A stretch of 23,254 nucleotides of DNA from Oscillospiraceae bacterium. GTDB lineage: Bacteria; Bacillota; Clostridia; Oscillospirales; Oscillospiraceae. The notes under the pieces are model-generated. The model did not search any database. It saw nothing but the letters and a program-made list of their open reading frames with translations, and was not told the DNA's origin. The translations under genes and the position numbers were made by a program. Location of the stretch: NCBI GenBank assembly GCA_009776905.1, contig WRMX01000029.1, positions 1 through 23,254 of the forward strand. The letters are read 5' to 3'. Each line of letters opens with the position of its first letter. The first letter of the stretch is position 1. Below, piece by piece: positions 19,529-23,254 of the stretch.

Positions 19529-22330
19529 TCATAAGCGCCTTTTGATATAGTCGATGGCAGCGACGCTCCCGGCAATTAGGAGGAGCGCGGCCAGCATAAA
19601 AGCAGCCATCGTCCACGTTTCGCTCGCAATCCCCGTCGGAACGATCTTCACATAGAGGTCATAGACGAAATACACCAGCCTGTCTTTGGTTATGACCTCT
19701 CCGTCAGGGTTGCCGGCAATGAGATTGTTCCCTGCCGGAGCCGTGTCCCAGACATGCCCTTTGTAGGTATATCCTGATACGGCGGGAGCGGTTTTGCCGT
19801 ATGTCCCGCTCGAGACGATAAATGTCATGCTTTCGGGATATAGAATGATGCCGTCCCTGTCGACAAACCTTTCAGTCACGATATGATAGAGGGTGCCTCC
19901 AATATCCGCCTTCAATGGCAACGACCTGAAATAACTGTCATGAACGTGCCCGTTGTCAAGGTATGCGAATGTCTCATTGACCGAGTATATGCGCGTGTCG
20001 TTATATGTGATCACCGACGGAAGCGGCGACGGGCGTGGGGAGCTCGGGTGCGCGAGCTGCTTGTAGCCGCCGGCAGCCTGTATATAAATATTATAGTCGG
20101 AAGGGTTCTGCGAGCCTGTTGTGAACGAGAGCATGCCTATGTCATAAGGAGCGGTGATCGTCCGTACATGGTTAGTGAGAGATCCATGCTGCATAATGAT
20201 GAATTGCGTCCCGGCTTTCATTTGGGCGCCCGTGTCCGGGAAGTTGATGTTGACATAATAGCCATTGCCATAATTTCTACCAAATCCGTGATTCGCAACG
20301 CTGTCTCCCGCATAAATCCCCGCGAAGGCCGTGCGTTTTCTGCCAAATACCAGTATGTTCGCGCTTGAATCGACCGTGAGCTGCGGCACGATTTTGTTGT
20401 CCAATCCCGTCCCGATGCCTGTGCCTTCGTATACGTCGGCAACTATCTGCCCTCCTGTGATCTTTACGACGCCGGCGAGCTTTTCGGAATGATTGGGGGT
20501 GCTGGCGCCTTGGTATCCACCGTGGCCCACTCCCGAGCCGATCGGCGCCTTTAAGTTCAAGATGCCGCCGCTTATCTCAACGTGCAAATTCGTTCCATCA
20601 ATGACAGTCACATTACTGCCTGTCGCGCCTCCGCCTCCGCCTATCGCGGCGCCTGTGCCGCTTACCGTCGCATCAATTATTCCGCCTGTAATTATAACTT
20701 TGGCGTTGGAAGAGCGTTCGCCGCCGCCGATTGCAGCCCCATTTCTGGAGGAAGCAATGATATGTCCGCCACTGATCGTCACATTGCCCGTTCCCGTTGT
20801 CGTGTTGCCGCTGCCCTGGCCGCCGCCGATTGCCGCGCCTGCGCCGCCGATGGGAACCGTGGCAGTCACGGTTCCGCCTGTTATGACTACGTTGCCCGTG
20901 CCGTTACGCCCGCCGCCGATTGCGGCCCCAAAGCTTGTGGCATTGTTTGTTGCCGTAATGTTGCCACCGTTAATGACGATATGGCCGTGCGTGCCGTAGG
21001 CGCCGCCAATCACCGCGCTTTCGATGTTCGATGTTGAGTTTCTTGTTACCTTGAGCGTACCGCCGTTGATCGTAATCAGCCCGCTGTCAGAGCGGTCAGT
21101 ATTCGACGTAAAATATCCGCCGATACCGGCAGTGCTTGAGTTTGGGACGGTCATGTCGAGCGTGCCCGATGTGCTGCCTGTGTTTTGAGACTCTGCGCTG
21201 TCGATGGTGATTTTCGCGTTTTCACGCACGACGAAGTAGCCGGTTTTAATGGTGTTTTCCCCCGCAAGCAGCAGGTTGAGCGTGGAATGGCCATACATGT
21301 GTATGTAGAAATCTGTGTTGATTCCGTTGAGGATTATCCGCGTATCGACACCATCCGGGATGTAGAGCGTCCAATAGGGCGCGTTTGAAGCTCCTGTCTG
21401 TGTTATTTCATATGTATATGAGTTCGCGTCCTTGTTTAGGGTAATTCCTTTGCCTGTTTTGTCATCGGCGACGGTGTAGCCCGTATATGCCGCGTTGGGT
21501 ATAGGCAGTCCCTGGCCGGGGCCTTTTCCAATGTCGATCGTGTAGTCCGCGATTCTTACCGGGCCTCTTTGAGGCTGCTGCATGAGGGCGTTCGGGTCAT
21601 CGACCGTAATTATTGCGATCGGGAGTTCGCCGCTATATGTGTAGTTTTCGATTTTTGCCGTGAGGATGTATTCTCCCGGCTCTTCGCCGTTGTAATGGCC
21701 TTCCCAGGACACGGGGATGTTGATGAGTGTTGATTTGACGTTTTCTTCGGTTGCTGGGGCGTGAGCCGTTGCGGTCTCGGGAGCCTCGGGGGCGTGCGGT
21801 GCTGCGGGTGCTGCGGTCTCGGGAGCCTCGGGGGCGTGCGGTGCTGCGGGTGTTGCAGTAGGCTGCGTGGGAGTGGCTTCGAAGCTGATCTCCGTGCTGC
21901 TCTCCTCCGTGCTGCTCTCCTCAGTATTCCGCACCTCGGTAACGCTCTCCTCTGCATTGCTCTCGATAATGCCCGCTTCCCGGTCGATCGTCGTTGCGCC
22001 AACAGCCGATGATTGCGAAAGGCTTGTTATGGTCGCGGTGTTTCCAGGCAATGGCCTGGCATTCGATGCTTCGGAGTATTCCATAAATATTGCCGCACGG
22101 CGCTCGGCAGGGAGCAACAAGTCTTCCCAAGACGTGCCAATCTCGACCCAGTCTCGATAGACAAGATCAGATTCGTCAAAATATGCAATTTTTGCTATAT
22201 CGCCGCCATGCGTTGGTTCTGCAAGTGTTGTCCCAATCATTGGCAACAGAAGCATAAGCGTCATCAGCAGGACCAAAATGGTGGAAATTGCTTTATAATA
22301 AATATTCGTCTTAATCGTTTTTGTGTTCAT
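19529..22330 (-). CDS. Large cell-surface protein with Ig-like and beta-helical GGAAIGGG repeats and a sortase-like C-terminal tail
   Basis: This 933-residue protein has a signal peptide (cleavage near Ala37-Glu38) and a Ser/Thr/Glu-rich stretch with a duplicated APHAPEAPETA segment (about 110-195). An Ig-like strand domain follows (VSWEGHYNGEEPGEYILTAKI, about 207-245), then many turns of a right-handed beta-helix marked by ITGG or INGG followed about 15 residues later by AAIGGG (about 400-640). The tail is VPTGIASE, a membrane helix and KRRL, resembling a variant sortase signal. Such proteins bind polysaccharides or mediate adhesion; the ligand is unknown. The start at ATG 22330 has AAAGG 11 nt upstream; a TTG at 22360 is less likely. 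It follows no operon partner. Confidence 0.8.
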   Translation of the reverse strand: MNTKTIKTNIYYKAISTILVLLMTLMLLLPMIGTTLAEPTHGGDIAKIAYFDESDLVYRDWVEIGTSWEDLLLPAERRAAIFMEYSEASNARPLPGNTATITSLSQSSAVGATTIDREAGIIESNAEESVTEVRNTEESSTEESSTEISFEATPTQPTATPAAPHAPEAPETAAPAAPHAPEAPETATAHAPATEENVKSTLINIPVSWEGHYNGEEPGEYILTAKIENYTYSGELPIAIITVDDPNALMQQPQRGPVRIADYTIDIGKGPGQGLPIPNAAYTGYTVADDKTGKGITLNKDANSYTYEITQTGASNAPYWTLYIPDGVDTRIILNGINTDFYIHMYGHSTLNLLLAGENTIKTGYFVVRENAKITIDSAESQNTGSTSGTLDMTVPNSSTAGIGGYFTSNTDRSDSGLITINGGTLKVTRNSTSNIESAVIGGAYGTHGHIVINGGNITATNNATSFGAAIGGGRNGTGNVVITGGTVTATVPIGGAGAAIGGGQGSGNTTTGTGNVTISGGHIIASSRNGAAIGGGERSSNAKVIITGGIIDATVSGTGAAIGGGGGATGSNVTVIDGTNLHVEISGGILNLKAPIGSGVGHGGYQGASTPNHSEKLAGVVKITGGQIVADVYEGTGIGTGLDNKIVPQLTVDSSANILVFGRKRTAFAGIYAGDSVANHGFGRNYGNGYYVNINFPDTGAQMKAGTQFIIMQHGSLTNHVRTITAPYDIGMLSFTTGSQNPSDYNIYIQAAGGYKQLAHPSSPRPSPLPSVITYNDTRIYSVNETFAYLDNGHVHDSYFRSLPLKADIGGTLYHIVTERFVDRDGIILYPESMTFIVSSGTYGKTAPAVSGYTYKGHVWDTAPAGNNLIAGNPDGEVITKDRLVYFVYDLYVKIVPTGIASETWTMAAFMLAALLLIAGSVAAIDYIKRRL
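21771..21854 (-). repeat. Two 42-bp tandem repeats encoding a Pro/Ala/Glu linker in the surface protein
   Basis: Positions 21771-21812 and 21813-21854 are almost identical and encode a 14-residue unit (APHAPEAPETAAPA, in cyclic order). Being in frame, gain or loss of a unit changes only linker length. Confidence 0.8.
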
Positions 22331-22336
22331 GTTATC

Positions 22337-22416
22337 AACAACCTTTCGCGAAAAATGCAATAATGATGTAGTATTGCACCAATTATTATCTACATATTAG
22401 CGTCTGAAAGGTTGTT
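22337..22416 (-). promoter_or_regulatory. Inverted repeat that would sequester the ribosome binding site of the surface protein
   Basis: AACAACCTTTC (plus 22337-22347) has its exact reverse complement at 22406-22416, GAAAGGTTGTT. The near arm contains the AAAGG ribosome binding site of the gene, so in a transcript that includes both arms the site would be paired. A possible -35 (TTGAAC, 22419-22414) overlaps the far arm; if it is used, the arm is not transcribed and the repeat would instead act in DNA. No promoter is convincing. Confidence 0.4.
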
Positions 22417-22440
22417 CAACTACACCCAAAGAGGTATATT

Positions 22441-22560
22441 TTCGACATTTGGAGGTATTTTTTGTCGAACGAAGCGTAGTCCGCGATGACGAAAGCGCGG
22501 TGTTCAGGGTTATGTCGCTGGGCGCGACTTAGCGCAGTCCGCGATGACGAAGGCGCGGTG
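22441..22560. repeat. Intergenic inverted repeat and two 30-bp direct repeats
   Basis: TTCGACA (22441-22447) and TGTCGAA (22463-22469) form a 7-bp inverted repeat. Then a 30-bp sequence with core AGTCCGCGATGACGAA occurs at 22473-22502 and 22531-22560 with two differences, a 58-bp period. They lie in the 314-bp gap between the two right-hand genes. No coding potential is seen here. Confidence 0.65.
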
Positions 22561-22644
22561 CGTTAATGACCGTTGAAGCCAAGACCGCATCGCGCCTTCT
22601 ATTTTTGATAAGCTAACGTGAGGTTGACGAGCACACAGAATCAA

Positions 22645-23254
22645 TTATTCACCGATAAACATTTCCTTCAGCTTTCGGCTCCACGATTCGTGGTTTGAAT
22701 GGATTATGCGCCCGACGAAGTTTGAACGGATGAATTGCAATGCAGCGGTGCGCTTTGCTGCCATGTAGTAGTCAGTGCTTTCCGGCCTGAGCAGTTCAGC
22801 GTCGGACAGGCGTATTACCTCGCGCTTGAAGCTGACGGCTTCCAGCGCGCGGTTTAGTTGCCGCGCAAAAGTGAGAAAGTCGCCGCCGGTCTTGTATACG
22901 AAAGTCGCGCTGTCTGAGGCGGCGAACTCCACCGCCGCATATTGCATGTCCGGCGATGGTGCGATCAACCAAAGCAGATACCCGCCAAGCGTGGGGTCCG
23001 GCGTTTTTGCTTCATAATCGGAGGCATCGTCGTCTGCCCGTGTTGCAAGCATTGCGTTGATGCCGCCGGCCATGCTGGTCTGGGCGCCCGCGCCATCGCC
23101 GCCGATGTCGGGTAGGGTGCCAACGCCGGGGCTGCCGGTGCCGCCGATGTTTGCCAGTGCGCCCACGCCCGCGCCGCCGCTGATGTTTGCCAGTGCGCCC
23201 ACGCCCGCGCCGCCGCCGATGTCGGGCAGGGAGCCTACGCCCACGCCCGCGCCG
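22645..23254 (-). CDS. Unrecognised protein with Gly-rich N-terminal repeats, 5' end outside the window
   Basis: At least 202 residues are visible and the frame stays open to the right edge, so the start is missing. The visible N-terminal part is a 12-residue repeat, GVGALANISGGA and variants such as GVGSLPDIGGGA. The C-terminal 120 residues form a normal globular-looking region: GGYLLWLIAPSPDMQYAAVEF, VYKTGGDFLTFARQLNRALE, then RTAALQFIRSNFVGRIIHSN and a KLKEMF end. I recognise no family and no catalytic motif. The repeat resembles the linker of the hybrid kinase in composition, suggesting a spacer joining this C-terminal domain to an unseen upstream domain. Confidence 0.6.
   Translation of the reverse strand, partial: GAGVGVGSLPDIGGGAGVGALANISGGAGVGALANIGGTGSPGVGTLPDIGGDGAGAQTSMAGGINAMLATRADDDASDYEAKTPDPTLGGYLLWLIAPSPDMQYAAVEFAASDSATFVYKTGGDFLTFARQLNRALEAVSFKREVIRLSDAELLRPESTDYYMAAKRTAALQFIRSNFVGRIIHSNHESWSRKLKEMFIGE
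23080..23254 (-). repeat. Tandem 36-bp repeats encoding 12-residue Gly-rich units
   Basis: Two nearly identical 36-bp units (core GTTTGCCAGTGCGCCCACGC on the plus strand) and at least two divergent ones encode GVG-(A/S/T)-L-x-(D/N)-I-x-G-G-A. The array continues past the right edge, since the last bases still encode GAG. Confidence 0.8.

Overview
The window looks like chromosome from a strictly anaerobic, fairly GC-rich bacterium, most likely a Gram-positive anaerobe of the Clostridia type. This is an inference. It rests on strong AGGAGG-type ribosome binding sites, a surface protein ending in a sortase-like VPTGI / membrane segment / KRR tail, an orphan lipoprotein binding protein, a DUF4258/YgiT toxin-antitoxin pair, and a GGAACAGGGGGACGGTTCTC-type inverted repeat. 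No rRNA, tRNA, phage or complete insertion sequence was seen. Most genes lie on the minus strand; the toxin-antitoxin pair, the MFS transporter and the aldolase are on the plus strand.

Layout, left to right. Positions 1-1000 hold a doubtful small ORF and a compact, AT-richer toxin-antitoxin module (DUF4258 toxin, YgiT-type zinc-finger antitoxin) whose promoter is bracketed by an 8-bp inverted repeat. Next is a decayed C-terminal piece of a PD-(D/E)XK nuclease. A strong terminator at about 1262-1316 closes the athL-athS operon (1335-4957, minus). This operon encodes a two-subunit molybdenum/iron-sulfur enzyme resembling the pyrogallol-phloroglucinol transhydroxylase of Pelobacter acidigallici. 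Upstream is an AT-richer lipoprotein sugar-binding-type protein without any transport partner (5177-6496). It is divergent from an OFA-family MFS carrier (6859-8091). The shared region carries two well-formed sigma-70 promoters, each with its own operator-like repeat.

From 8.1 to 11.5 kb there is a tandem 29-bp repeat array, a half-size ABC exporter (8398-10155, minus), a REP/MITE-like inverted repeat and a threonine aldolase-family enzyme (10422-11504, plus). From 11.6 to 15.6 kb a minus-strand set encodes a 7TM hybrid histidine kinase fused to a receiver domain through a Gly/Ala linker, then an NTF2/SnoaL-like protein and an HGGGW/GDSAGG esterase.

The most unusual gene is at 15894-19166 (minus). 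It is one 1090-residue polypeptide made of an AMP-forming acyl ligase, an acyl carrier protein and a PLP-dependent alpha-oxoamine synthase. It reads as a self-contained machine that activates a carboxylic acid, tethers it and condenses it with an amino acid to give an alpha-aminoketone. Its 3' end lies in a perfect 56-bp direct repeat. To its right is a 933-residue beta-helical surface protein (19529-22330, minus) with a leader that could hide its own ribosome binding site. A Gly-rich repeat protein runs off the right edge.

A plausible shared theme is anaerobic use of plant polyphenols: esterase to release aromatics, MFS carrier for uptake, transhydroxylase for ring rearrangement. Only the transhydroxylase assignment is strong; the links between these genes are inference from proximity.
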